Positions 16,901-23,613 of a stretch of DNA of 32,336 nt are shown here, piece after piece; within the stretch, counting starts at the first letter, position 1, and every line of letters begins with the position of its first letter. The DNA comes from Burkholderiales bacterium (GTDB lineage Bacteria > Pseudomonadota > Gammaproteobacteria > Burkholderiales > Burkholderiaceae_C). Location: assembly GCA_947508055.1 (NCBI GenBank), contig CANNRR010000023.1:1-32336 (forward strand), read 5' to 3'. A program made the position numbers and the translations under genes. Below the pieces are notes generated by a model. It did not search any database, was not told the DNA's origin, and was given only the letters and a program-made list of their open reading frames with translations.

Positions 16901-17676
16901 ACAACCTGCCGGTCAAGCTGGCGGTCGCCCTGCTGGCCGACAGCAATGGGGTGATTGACATCAACCTGCCTATCAGCGGGTCTCTGAACGACCCACAGTT
17001 CAGCATCGGCGCAGTGGCGTGGAAAGTCATTACCAACCTCGTCGCCAAGGCGCTGACCGCGCCGTTCAGCTTGCTGGTCAACGCCATTGGCGCAAGCCAG
17101 ACTGAGGACCTGAGTTCCGTCAGCTTTGTGCCGGGCAGCAGCGTACTGTCAGCTGAGGTTGCGCAAGGCCTGGACAGGATTGCAGTGGCGCTGGCAGACC
17201 GCCCGGCACTGCACGTCACTGTGGTCGGAACCGCCAGCATGGTGGTGGAGCGCGACGCTCTCAAGCGGGAGCGCCTCAAAGCCCTGCTGCTGGCCGAAAA
17301 GCGCCGCCGTGCCGCCGTGGGCGGGCAGGACGTCACGGCCGTGGCCGTGTTGACCGATGCCGAGTACCCGGTGCTGCTTAAAGACGTGTACCGGCGTGCC
17401 GACATTGTCAAGCCGCGCAACCTGGTGGGCCTGGCCAAAGAACTAACCGCCGCCGAGATGGAGGCCATGCTGCTGGCCAGTCTCGCCGTCACCGAAGAGT
17501 CTATGCACACGCTGGCGCAGCAGCGCGGCGTGGCCGTGAAAGACTACCTGGCGAGTCGCAAGGTCGGTGTCGAGCGCCTGTTTTTGGGTGCACCCAAGAC
17601 CGCTGTCCCCGATGGCGCGAACGCTTCCGATGCGCAGTGGAAGCCGCATGCTGAGCTTAGCGTGACCAGCCGCTAG
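13906..17676 (+). CDS. DUF748 / AsmA-like large envelope protein
   Basis: The protein has 1256 residues from the ATG at 13906; an in-frame TTG at 13867 is less likely. A hydrophobic helix at about 15-38 anchors it in the inner membrane. The rest is a long repeated beta-rich periplasmic part with AsmA-type strands (GRTLTIGSVNFYPWSLEL, LTINGGAVDF, ANNNLVLNQLSFGD, INLPISGSLNDPQFSIG) typical of DUF748. The C-terminal 170 residues look OmpA-like (VSFVPGSSVLSAEVAQGL, then VVGTASMVVERDALKRERL), a common ending in this family. Related AsmA-clan proteins bridge the envelope and move lipids; that role is inference here. A short dispersed repeat is embedded in an Ala-rich linker near residues 347-362. 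Confidence 0.87.
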   Translation: MQVLFSVSPQWLRRGRWFLGGLLVVWVLAWVAVPPLAKRLIEEKGGAAMGRTLTIGSVNFYPWSLELTVHDLSIATADGSARQLSIERLYVDVELESVLRMAPVVDALTVDGPTLHLAHSGDGHYDVEDILAKLNKDSAAAASAPLPFALYNLTINGGAVDFTDHLPSGERHHTLRALQLAIPFLSTLDSKREVKVQPRLAFELNGGHFDTTAEDTPFAKTHKGDATIKITQLDLAPYLPYLPASLPVRLQSAVVDADVRLGFERAAKSKITLKGSIKVSGLAVLDAAGQPLLGVETIAVELTDVRPLERIVHLASLEITGPKLQATRNRSGHINLDMGKPDAAPVATKNIAAPAVSTGASAQNDSKGVPAPGVWSLALERLVVHQGDVAWTDDSLQPQARVALTHLELKAQAMHWPLTATPFTFEGSANLPLPGKPARLRVKGEGAQSTTTVHASVGELDLGLVAPHVAQFLLPGVVGVLDAEVDLRVQGDALQVAVPRLTVRDFALKGPKGWTAAVAATATNAERAANEMPSFKLLEVADAQFDMAARTGTVGKLGLRSPNATVHRDAQGQWMFQRWLKATPSAATQPVADSAPGQADTPAKPHIPWQVTLDELLILDGTVKLEDRSFARPARLEVSALQLQLKGAALDGTKPAPLTLSARLKSGRAEPGSLRYQGTVTWMPLTVQGSVDAVDLPVHGVAPYFADQLNIAILRADASYKGQVHYAASQTGAQLQLQGDAALEDFRANSVAARAVAGGAGDGSTGRTPAVSDDLGVAEELLSWKSLNAPGITLRTAPGSATRVQVREATLSDFYARVIVNASGRVNLQDMVKAAPASEPASTAQAPTAPAAVVTMGPVTLVNGRVLFSDQFIRPNYSADLSELSGKLGEFSSQAADGRTQLADLVLRGRAEGTAALEISGQINPLAKPLAMDIKGRVRDLDLPPLTAYAIKYAGYGIERGKLSMDVQYAVQPDGQLLANNNLVLNQLSFGDKVEGAPNNLPVKLAVALLADSNGVIDINLPISGSLNDPQFSIGAVAWKVITNLVAKALTAPFSLLVNAIGASQTEDLSSVSFVPGSSVLSAEVAQGLDRIAVALADRPALHVTVVGTASMVVERDALKRERLKALLLAEKRRRAAVGGQDVTAVAVLTDAEYPVLLKDVYRRADIVKPRNLVGLAKELTAAEMEAMLLASLAVTEESMHTLAQQRGVAVKDYLASRKVGVERLFLGAPKTAVPDGANASDAQWKPHAELSVTSR
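14944..14990. repeat. GCTA-N9-TAGC dispersed repeat inside the DUF748 gene (family B)
   Basis: Plus-strand element with core GCTA-CTAAAAATA-TAGC, then TGCAC and a GGGGCTAGCGCCC tail. It is in frame and encodes a segment reading ATKNIAAPAVSTGASA in a linker between beta-rich blocks. It matches the copies at 12331, 26171 and 30445. Confidence 0.65.
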
Positions 17677-17715
17677 CGCGTGCCGGATATTGGCTGGAAT
17701 GTGCTCATTTGCTGC

Positions 17716-18651
17716 CTATGGGCCAGAAAATGGAATATTCTTGTCCTGCGGGTCATCGAAGTGCGCTTCGACATCGCTGGGCAACATTTGAATGGTGGCG
17801 CGCAACCCCGGCACGGCACCCATCAACGCCTGTTCGGCACTGCTGCGAATCGTGGCAGCGCGGCCCAAAGTCCAGTTGGTTGGCATGTGCATGTGCAAGT
17901 CCACAAAGCGGCGTTGACCCGAGCGTCGCGTAATGACATGGTCAAAGCGGATGGTTTGCTTGTCAAAGGAATCGAGCGTCTGCTGAATTTCTCTGAGAAC
18001 GTCGGGTTCAACGGCCTCGTCCATCAGTCCTTGCGATGATCGCCACATCAGGTGGCCGCCTTCCCAGAGAATGTTCAGTGCCACTCCAATGGCGGCAACG
18101 GCATCCAACCAGAGCCAGCCGGTCAACACTACTCCGATCAGACCCACCACCACGCCCACGGACGTCCAGACATCTGTGACCAAATGTTTTGCATCCGCTT
18201 CCAGCGCAATGGAGCGATGCACCTTGGCCGAGCTGAACATAACCCAGGCCAGCAATCCGTTAAGGGCCGAACTCAGCACTGAAAGACCCAAACCCCAGCC
18301 CAGCTCCTGCAATGGCTGCGGTTCAAAGAGGCGGGAGACAGCGGCCCAGATGATGCCCATGGCCACGCCAACGATCAGGACGCCTTCGAAGCCGGACGAG
18401 AAATACTCCGCCTTGTGGTGACCATAGGGGTGCTCTTGGTCTGCAGGCCGTTGTGCAATCGTCACCATCAGCAATGCAAATATGGCGCTGGCCAAATTCA
18501 CAAACGACTCCATGGCGTCTGACAACAACCCAACCGAATCGGTGACATACCAAGCCAACGTTTTGAGCACGATGGTGGTGATGGCTACCGCGATGGAGGC
18601 CCACAGCAACCTTTTTGGGGTCAACCATCGAGTCGGCAACAACGAGATCAT
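17716..18651 (-). CDS. cation diffusion facilitator (CDF) family metal efflux protein
   Basis: The 311-residue inner-membrane protein has about six hydrophobic helices followed by a cytosolic C-terminal domain (residues 205-300). TM2 has D45 in GLLSDAMES and TM5 has H156-x3-D160 in AKHLVTDVWTS, the CDF metal site. The fourth ligand position (Asp in YiiP) is S49 here. The loop EHPYGHHKAEYFSS is the conserved histidine-containing segment between TM2 and TM3. CDF proteins export Zn, Fe, Co or Mn by proton antiport. The metal cannot be assigned. It is convergent with the DUF748 gene (39-base gap). A zinc-ribbon gene lies upstream on the same strand and a ZIP-like gene lies 4 kb away. Confidence 0.92.
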   Translation of the reverse strand: MISLLPTRWLTPKRLLWASIAVAITTIVLKTLAWYVTDSVGLLSDAMESFVNLASAIFALLMVTIAQRPADQEHPYGHHKAEYFSSGFEGVLIVGVAMGIIWAAVSRLFEPQPLQELGWGLGLSVLSSALNGLLAWVMFSSAKVHRSIALEADAKHLVTDVWTSVGVVVGLIGVVLTGWLWLDAVAAIGVALNILWEGGHLMWRSSQGLMDEAVEPDVLREIQQTLDSFDKQTIRFDHVITRRSGQRRFVDLHMHMPTNWTLGRAATIRSSAEQALMGAVPGLRATIQMLPSDVEAHFDDPQDKNIPFSGP

Positions 18652-18824
18652 GGGCAGCGACGGTCTTTCCCTGGCTTGAAAACTAGATTATTTTTGAACC
18701 AGGACATTCTCATTTTTACCCGTCTTCTCCTGTGGCCTGTCGTTCTGGTCTGGCGAGCCCTGCACTTTCTACAGCCTTGTCACTGCATCGGACTGCGGTG
18801 GTGGTGAACTTTCATTCAATGCAA

Positions 18825-19106
18825 TCAATCAAAAATTTCGCCAAGCCAGGATTTCTTGCGATGTTGTTCCTGCCCATAACCGCCATGGTGCGACGAATGA
18901 TGTTCGTCTTTGCGTGGATATCCATTTGGTGGATAGTTGGGTTGTGCAACCGGCATTGCGGCAACGCCAGTTGTCGACCGTTCAATCAACTTGTCGAGTT
19001 CACCGCGATCAAGCCAAACACCGCGGCACTGGGGGCAGTAGTCAATTTCAACGCCTTGGCGTTCGGCCATCAGCAGGCCGGAGTCCGGGCAGACGGGGCA
19101 TTTCAT
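18825..19106 (-). CDS. zinc-ribbon (zf-TFIIB type) small protein
   Basis: The 93-residue protein opens with CPVC (C3, C6) and has CPQC (C24, C27), followed by RGVWLDRGELDKL. This is the TFIIB-type zinc-ribbon signature of small bacterial proteins of unknown role. Residues 50-85 are His/Gly/Pro-rich and low-complexity (HHSSHHGGYG), and the C-terminus KKSWLGEIFD is the short conserved tail common in this family. The cluster likely binds one zinc ion structurally. Function and partners are unknown. It sits between the CDF gene and a DUF2189 gene on the same strand, but the gaps (173 and 104 bases) suggest separate transcripts. Confidence 0.88.
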   Translation of the reverse strand: MKCPVCPDSGLLMAERQGVEIDYCPQCRGVWLDRGELDKLIERSTTGVAAMPVAQPNYPPNGYPRKDEHHSSHHGGYGQEQHRKKSWLGEIFD

Positions 19107-19210
19107 AGGGTTCCATCGCGTAAGGTTGAGCCATCGACACGGTTTTGGAATAGTCCCGTGTTTGACTATCTGGAATATTAGGGCGACCGTCTTAAGGGTT
19201 TCTTATTTTG

Positions 19211-20014
19211 CTACGGCCAACGCACTGAGTCGCGGTATGCATGCCAGCTGGTGTGACCCAGCAGAGGGCCAATCACCGTCAGTCCCACCGCCATCGGGAG
19301 CAGCACAGAAACACCCACCAATAAGGCGATCAGTGCGGCCCACAGCAGCAACACACCCGTGTTTTTCGCCATCACGTCCAGGCTAGTGATAGCTGCCGTA
19401 ATGGCGTCCGTATCACGGTCCAAAATCATAGGCACCGACACCACCGAAAGGCTAAATACTAACGCTGCGAAAGCACCTCCGACAACGGCGTATGCAATAA
19501 CAAACTCCCAGTTGTCGGCGTTCATTGCGGCCTCCATCACATCGAAGTCGGAGGGCACGATGGTGTTGAAGAACAATGCAGTCACGATCAACGATGCCCG
19601 GCCCCATAGCAACGCCAGTACCAACAGCACGCCGACCAGCATGCCCATACTGCGCAGGTGCGGTTTCCAGCTGGTCAGTGAGCCCAGAAAATCGGGTGCC
19701 AAGCCCCGTTCACGGCGGCGACTCGAGTCGTAGAGCCCCATTGCTACGAAGGGCCCAAGCAGCAGGCAGACCGAGATCCCCATCATGGCGTACTCGGGTT
19801 CGAACTGAAACACTCCATCCAGTACCAGCGCCATGCACCAGAAAGGCAAGCCGTAAAAGAGACTGGTAAGCGGATGTGCCGCAATGTCGCGCCAACCCAG
19901 TCTTAGCCAGCTAAAAGGTGCACTCCATGGCAACAGGGTGATCTGTTTGAGCGCTACCTCTGATACGGGCGGAACGTAGGGTTGCGGCGATTCGTCGAGT
20001 AGGGTGCTGGTCAT
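19211..20014 (-). CDS. DUF2189 integral membrane protein
   Basis: The 267-residue protein starts at an ATG with GAGG about 7 bases upstream. After a soluble 35-residue N-terminus (VALKQITLLPWSAPFSWLRLGWRDIAAHP) come about six hydrophobic helices. The stretches RLGWRDIAAHPLTSLFYG, LLLGPFVAMGLYDSSRRRE and GPLLGHTSWHAYRD are the conserved core of DUF2189, an inner-membrane family of unknown function often found near cytochrome and respiratory genes in Burkholderiales. It lies downstream of the redox operon on the same strand after a 116-base gap, which is compatible with a functional link but does not prove one. Confidence 0.88.
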   Translation of the reverse strand: MTSTLLDESPQPYVPPVSEVALKQITLLPWSAPFSWLRLGWRDIAAHPLTSLFYGLPFWCMALVLDGVFQFEPEYAMMGISVCLLLGPFVAMGLYDSSRRRERGLAPDFLGSLTSWKPHLRSMGMLVGVLLVLALLWGRASLIVTALFFNTIVPSDFDVMEAAMNADNWEFVIAYAVVGGAFAALVFSLSVVSVPMILDRDTDAITAAITSLDVMAKNTGVLLLWAALIALLVGVSVLLPMAVGLTVIGPLLGHTSWHAYRDSVRWP

Positions 20015-20130
20015 CTTGAAACCTCAATTGGTTCGAAATATGTCACGTTGTTGATCGCTGCATGAAACGATGAATCCATTGTGCAAGTTGTGCCTTAAGG
20101 ACCGCTTATGCACTTGCATGAGACGTCTAT

Positions 20131-20862
20131 TCAGTCGTGCTCGCGCCCGTCGCCATTTTTTTCCTTGCCACCTATGATGTCGTGCTTATTACCGCTGCGG
20201 TGACATTCCACGCAGTTGTCAAACTGGCGAATACCCTCTTCGACATGCTCGCGCCGGATATTGGCAGGGGTGTGTTCATGGCACCCATAACAGGTGTAGC
20301 GGCTGTAGTCGTTGCGCACATGGCAGGTCACACACGTCGCGGTGTGGTCGCGGTCCAGCGCAAAGTACTTGTCGTGCTCAAAAGTGGCTGGGGTCCACTT
20401 CTGCTGGGTGTGGCACTGGGCACAGTTGCCGGTGATTTGCTTGTGTAGCGCATCGGCCGGTGACTTGTGGCAGTTCTGGCACTGGTGGCTGGTTTCCTTC
20501 TTCAGTAGCGCATGGTCGAAATAGCCTTTCAGGTGGTAACGCTTTACCCCCGCGTGGTCGCTGTGGCAGGCCACGCAGTCCTGGCTGATGAGTTCCTGGT
20601 GGAAGGGGGTGGAGGTGAGCGGCTTTGCAACCGGTAAACCTTTGGTTGTCACACGCCCGATGTCGGCGGGCTTATGGCAGCTTACGCACTTGGGGGAAGC
20701 GACCCCGGTGAATGAGATGTGGCAGGCAAAGCAATCCGTATCAAGCTGCTTGTGCCCCGGGATCAGCTTGCCAGGGCCGACCATGAGATGCGGATAGGCA
20801 AAGGTCAGCACAGCCAAGACCATCAGGTTGATGGCCAGAATAATCTTGAGAGTCCGGCTCAT
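20131..20862 (-). CDS. membrane-anchored octahaem c-type cytochrome
   Basis: The protein has 243 residues from the ATG at 20862; the longer frame upstream has no support, and this ATG overlaps the stop of the preceding gene as ATGA. Residues 5-24 are an uncleaved-looking signal anchor (LKIILAINLMVLAVLTFAY). The periplasmic part has eight CXXCH haem sites: 44-48, 59-63, 96-100, 128-132, 147-151, 177-181, 191-195 and 217-221. Many further histidines (for example H88, H110, H163, H173) could be distal ligands. No catalytic Lys-type CXXCK is present, so it looks like an electron carrier or wire rather than a nitrite reductase of the NrfA type. It is the last gene of the three-gene redox operon. 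Confidence 0.88.
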   Translation of the reverse strand: MSRTLKIILAINLMVLAVLTFAYPHLMVGPGKLIPGHKQLDTDCFACHISFTGVASPKCVSCHKPADIGRVTTKGLPVAKPLTSTPFHQELISQDCVACHSDHAGVKRYHLKGYFDHALLKKETSHQCQNCHKSPADALHKQITGNCAQCHTQQKWTPATFEHDKYFALDRDHTATCVTCHVRNDYSRYTCYGCHEHTPANIRREHVEEGIRQFDNCVECHRSGNKHDIIGGKEKNGDGREHD

Positions 20863-21437
20863 ACCCAACCCCAGAACAAAAATATGCTGAAGATATGGCC
20901 TAGCGCCAGCACCGCAAACACGATGAAGATGGGGATGTGGACCTTGCGCCACTGCGTCATGGCACCCAACGCCACAGCATCCCAAAATACGGCCTGTTCA
21001 ACCTCGGTCTTGGACAAGCCACGCAGTTGGAAACGCTCGCGCTCGCCTTGTACGTGCTGACGCGACTGGTTTAACAACATCTTGCCTACCATGCCGCTGA
21101 TCACGTTGACCCCCATCGCCACGGTGGCTAGCCACGGCAGGATGGCATTGAAGTGGATTCCGGCATGGATCAGCACCATCAAAGAGCCCAGCCAGGTGCC
21201 AAACTCATGCATGGTCAAGAGCGACTTGATGTTCCCCGTGGTGACCCATTTGCGCTTGCGCGCCGAGTAGTACAGCGAGCCAATAATCAGCAGTGTGCCT
21301 GGGATTCCCATGTAGCGCCCAACCCAGACCAGGTCCAGTCGGTGCAACACATAGTCTCCTGCCAAGGTGGCCGCAGCCAAAAGTCCCAGCAGCAAGGTAA
21401 ACGGCAACACATGTTCGCGCCACAGTGAGTTTTTCAT
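20859..21437 (-). CDS. membrane di-haem b protein with ferric reductase/NOX-type His spacing
   Basis: The 192-residue protein has about five hydrophobic helices. Two of them carry His pairs 14 residues apart: H77 and H91 (MHEFGTWLGSLMVLIH), and H167 and H181 (HIPIFIVFAVLALGH). This H-x13-H in two helices is the bis-haem ligand pattern of ferric reductase and NADPH oxidase membrane domains. H95 is an extra histidine near the second haem level. A basic, charged loop (122-148) probably faces the cytosol. The start ATG directly follows the TAA of the reductase gene (TAAATG), with GGAGG just upstream, so the two are coupled. I infer transfer of electrons across the membrane from the reductase to the octahaem cytochrome. 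Confidence 0.8.
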   Translation of the reverse strand: MKNSLWREHVLPFTLLLGLLAAATLAGDYVLHRLDLVWVGRYMGIPGTLLIIGSLYYSARKRKWVTTGNIKSLLTMHEFGTWLGSLMVLIHAGIHFNAILPWLATVAMGVNVISGMVGKMLLNQSRQHVQGERERFQLRGLSKTEVEQAVFWDAVALGAMTQWRKVHIPIFIVFAVLALGHIFSIFLFWGWV

Positions 21438-22727
21438 TTACGCCTCCAGAGTCACAGCAGTTTTTGGAGTGCAAACGCACAGCAGGCAACTGCCCGCTTC
21501 GGGATCAAAATCTGGCGCCTGCGCGTAGGCCACTTCGCCAGAGCGGATGCTGGTCTGACAACTGCCGCAACCGCCCGCCCGACACCCAGAGCTGACCACA
21601 ATGCCATGGTTTTCAGCAAAATCCAGCAGCGAGCCCATACCAGGCTCCCAAGTCTCCTGTTTGCCGGACTTGGCAAACGTCACCACGACAGCACATCCCT
21701 TGTCATCGCGCTGCGACGGGGCCCGCGTGGTGGCTGCCGAGTGTTTGCGCGGGACGGATGCCGGTCCAAACGCCTCAAAGTGAATTCGTGCGTCCGGAAC
21801 ACCCCAATCTTCCAGCGCGGGCACCAGGCTTTGCAGCATCGGGGTAGGCCCGCAAAGGTAGTAATGGTAGGGTTTGAGCGGCAATACGCTGCGTAGCAGG
21901 GCGACGCTCACGCGGCTGTGGTGGAAGCGAACTGGCCCTGAGCGATGCCCGCCAAGGTCATTCGGCTGCGGGTCGCTCATGCACAGGTGCAGATGAAAGT
22001 TTGGATGCTGCGCGGCCAAGTCTTCCAGATGCATTTGCAGCACCAGCTCGGCGCTGTTGCGCACGCCGTAAAACAGCCACACCTCGCGCCCTGGCTGTGC
22101 CACCAAGCACCAGTTCAGCATGCTCAACATGGGCGTGATGCCAATGCCTCCCCCAATCAGCACCACCGGCGAGTTGCTATGGTCGATATGGAAGTGGCCG
22201 GCAGGAGCGCGCACCTGGAGCTGGCTACCCACTTCGACATGGTCATGGAAGTAGTTTGAAGAAATACCCTGTGGTATCTGACTGCCAAAAGGCGCAGGCG
22301 CACGTTTGACGGAAATGCGGTAATGGCCGGGGTTTGGTGCGTCCGACAGTGAGTAGCAACGAATGACGGATTGGTTCTCCCCCGTTGGAGAGGGAACGCC
22401 AAGTTTAAAGGTGAGAAACTGGCCGGGAAGAAATGTGGCGAGCGGTCGCCCGTCCTCGGGTACGAGATAAAACGAACAGACTTGGCTGGCAGTGCCTTCT
22501 TGCGCCTTGCGTTTGACGTAAAAGGTGCGATAGCCCGGCCATTCAGTCGTTGGTGGCTGCATTTCTTCTGGAGTCACGTCTGGATTCACTGAAATTTCAA
22601 ACTCGGCTGCCGCGTTGCGTAGCGCCCGGTAGCCCTGCCAGTGGCGCCAGAATCCAATACTCAAATAGATGGCAATTTGAAGCAGGACGCCCCCTGCAAT
22701 CCAGAGCGACAGGTAAAGAGATGTCAT
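21438..22727 (-). CDS. membrane-anchored FAD/NAD(P)H reductase with C-terminal 2Fe-2S domain
   Basis: The 429-residue protein has one N-terminal helix (5-26) and then three cytosolic domains. The FAD domain (about 60-180) has the FAD-binding R-x-Y-S motif as RCYSL at 123-127. The NAD(P) domain (185-320) has GGGIGITPM at 192-200 and CGPTPM at 292-297. The plant-type ferredoxin domain (345-429) has ligands C382, C387, C390 and C417 in GCRAGGCGSCQ and CLLC. The domain order matches flavohaemoglobin/phthalate-dioxygenase-reductase type proteins such as HCP reductase (Hcr) and NqrF-like enzymes, but with an N-terminal anchor. It is the first gene of the operon and should feed electrons from NAD(P)H to the membrane haem protein. 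Confidence 0.9.
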   Translation of the reverse strand: MTSLYLSLWIAGGVLLQIAIYLSIGFWRHWQGYRALRNAAAEFEISVNPDVTPEEMQPPTTEWPGYRTFYVKRKAQEGTASQVCSFYLVPEDGRPLATFLPGQFLTFKLGVPSPTGENQSVIRCYSLSDAPNPGHYRISVKRAPAPFGSQIPQGISSNYFHDHVEVGSQLQVRAPAGHFHIDHSNSPVVLIGGGIGITPMLSMLNWCLVAQPGREVWLFYGVRNSAELVLQMHLEDLAAQHPNFHLHLCMSDPQPNDLGGHRSGPVRFHHSRVSVALLRSVLPLKPYHYYLCGPTPMLQSLVPALEDWGVPDARIHFEAFGPASVPRKHSAATTRAPSQRDDKGCAVVVTFAKSGKQETWEPGMGSLLDFAENHGIVVSSGCRAGGCGSCQTSIRSGEVAYAQAPDFDPEAGSCLLCVCTPKTAVTLEA

Positions 22728-22762
22728 AGATGAGACGAAGCTTATGCCTTGCGTCTTAACGT

Positions 22763-22780
22763 TTGATTAACAAATATCAA
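22763..22780. promoter_or_regulatory. TTGAT-N8-ATCAA dyad, overlapping FNR-like site
   Basis: A dyad TTGAT-N8-ATCAA lies 36-53 bases upstream of the redox operon start and 62-79 bases upstream of the ZIP-like gene. FNR needs a 4-base spacer; the overlapping 14-mer TTAAC-AAAT-ATCAA (22767-22780) matches FNR at 8 of 10 positions. Flanking CTTAA and TTAAG extend the symmetry. Oxygen-responsive control of one or both divergent genes is a candidate. Confidence 0.45.
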
Positions 22781-22841
22781 TTAAGGCCACACTAAGGTAG
22801 GCAAACTAAGCTGTGCGCATTCCCACTCAGGTTTTTTAGCA

Positions 22842-23561
22842 ATGAACACCCACAATTTCTTGATCATGACCATTCCCGCATTGGTGGCTTTGGGCGGCGG
22901 GGTTCTTGCTGCGTTCTGGACTCCGAGTCATGCCACGCGCAGTCTGATCCAGCACTTTGCAGCGGGCGTGGTGCTGGCCGCGCTCGCGGTCGAACTGCTC
23001 CCGGAAATCGAACGTGAACATGCGCCAGGGTTGGTTCTGGCAGGCGCGTTCGCATTGGGCAGTCTGTTCATGTACGGCCTGAAATTGTGGACACTGCGCA
23101 TGGAGCATTCAGCCACCTTGGCTGGAACGGCATCAGGACTCAGTACGGGGCTGTTGTTGGCGACCTTCATCGACGTGGCAACCGACGGTTTCATCATTGG
23201 CGCGGGCTTTGCCGCGGGTGGGGAAACCGGAACCATATTGGCACTTGGGCTCTCGGTGGAGCTCCTGTTTCTGGGACTGGCGCTGACGTCTGCGGCTACC
23301 TCGGGTGGCAAGATCATCGCCATTTCCGGTGCTCTGGGTGTCACGGTGCTGGTTTTTTCGTTATTGGGCAATGTCTTGCTTGCAGGGGCATCCCACGCAG
23401 TGATTGGCGGCACGCTGGCCTTCAGCGCGGCCGCACTCCTGTACCTCGTAACCGAAGAACTGCTGATGGAGGCGCATGAGGTCGAAGAACGGCCCATTTC
23501 GACCCTGGTACTGTTCGGCGGCTTTCTGGCTTTTTGGAGCATCCAGCTGATGGGTCGTTAG
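22842..23561 (+). CDS. ZIP-family-like metal transporter
   Basis: The 239-residue membrane protein has about seven to eight hydrophobic helices. TM2 carries HFAAGVVLAALAVELLPE, the HxxAG...ELLPE pattern of ZIP proteins, and TM4/TM5 contain FIDVATDGFIIGAGFAAGG, corresponding to the ZIP metal site (D and G in place of the usual H-N). The C-terminus has TEELLMEAHEVEE, with a metal-binding look. ZIP proteins move zinc, iron or manganese into the cytosol; the replaced ligands leave the substrate and even the direction uncertain. It is divergent from the redox operon and shares its promoter region, so co-regulation is possible. Confidence 0.82.
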   Translation: MNTHNFLIMTIPALVALGGGVLAAFWTPSHATRSLIQHFAAGVVLAALAVELLPEIEREHAPGLVLAGAFALGSLFMYGLKLWTLRMEHSATLAGTASGLSTGLLLATFIDVATDGFIIGAGFAAGGETGTILALGLSVELLFLGLALTSAATSGGKIIAISGALGVTVLVFSLLGNVLLAGASHAVIGGTLAFSAAALLYLVTEELLMEAHEVEERPISTLVLFGGFLAFWSIQLMGR

Positions 23562-23613
23562 GCTATTCCCAGGCTGATGCCAGGCTGCGGCCCCGCAAGC
23601 GCAATCATTGAAA

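Noticed and set aside
23562-23613. Terminator between the convergent ZIP-like and Bug genes
   Set aside because: Only a 5-bp TGCGG/CCGCA stem with a two-base loop and no U-run is visible.
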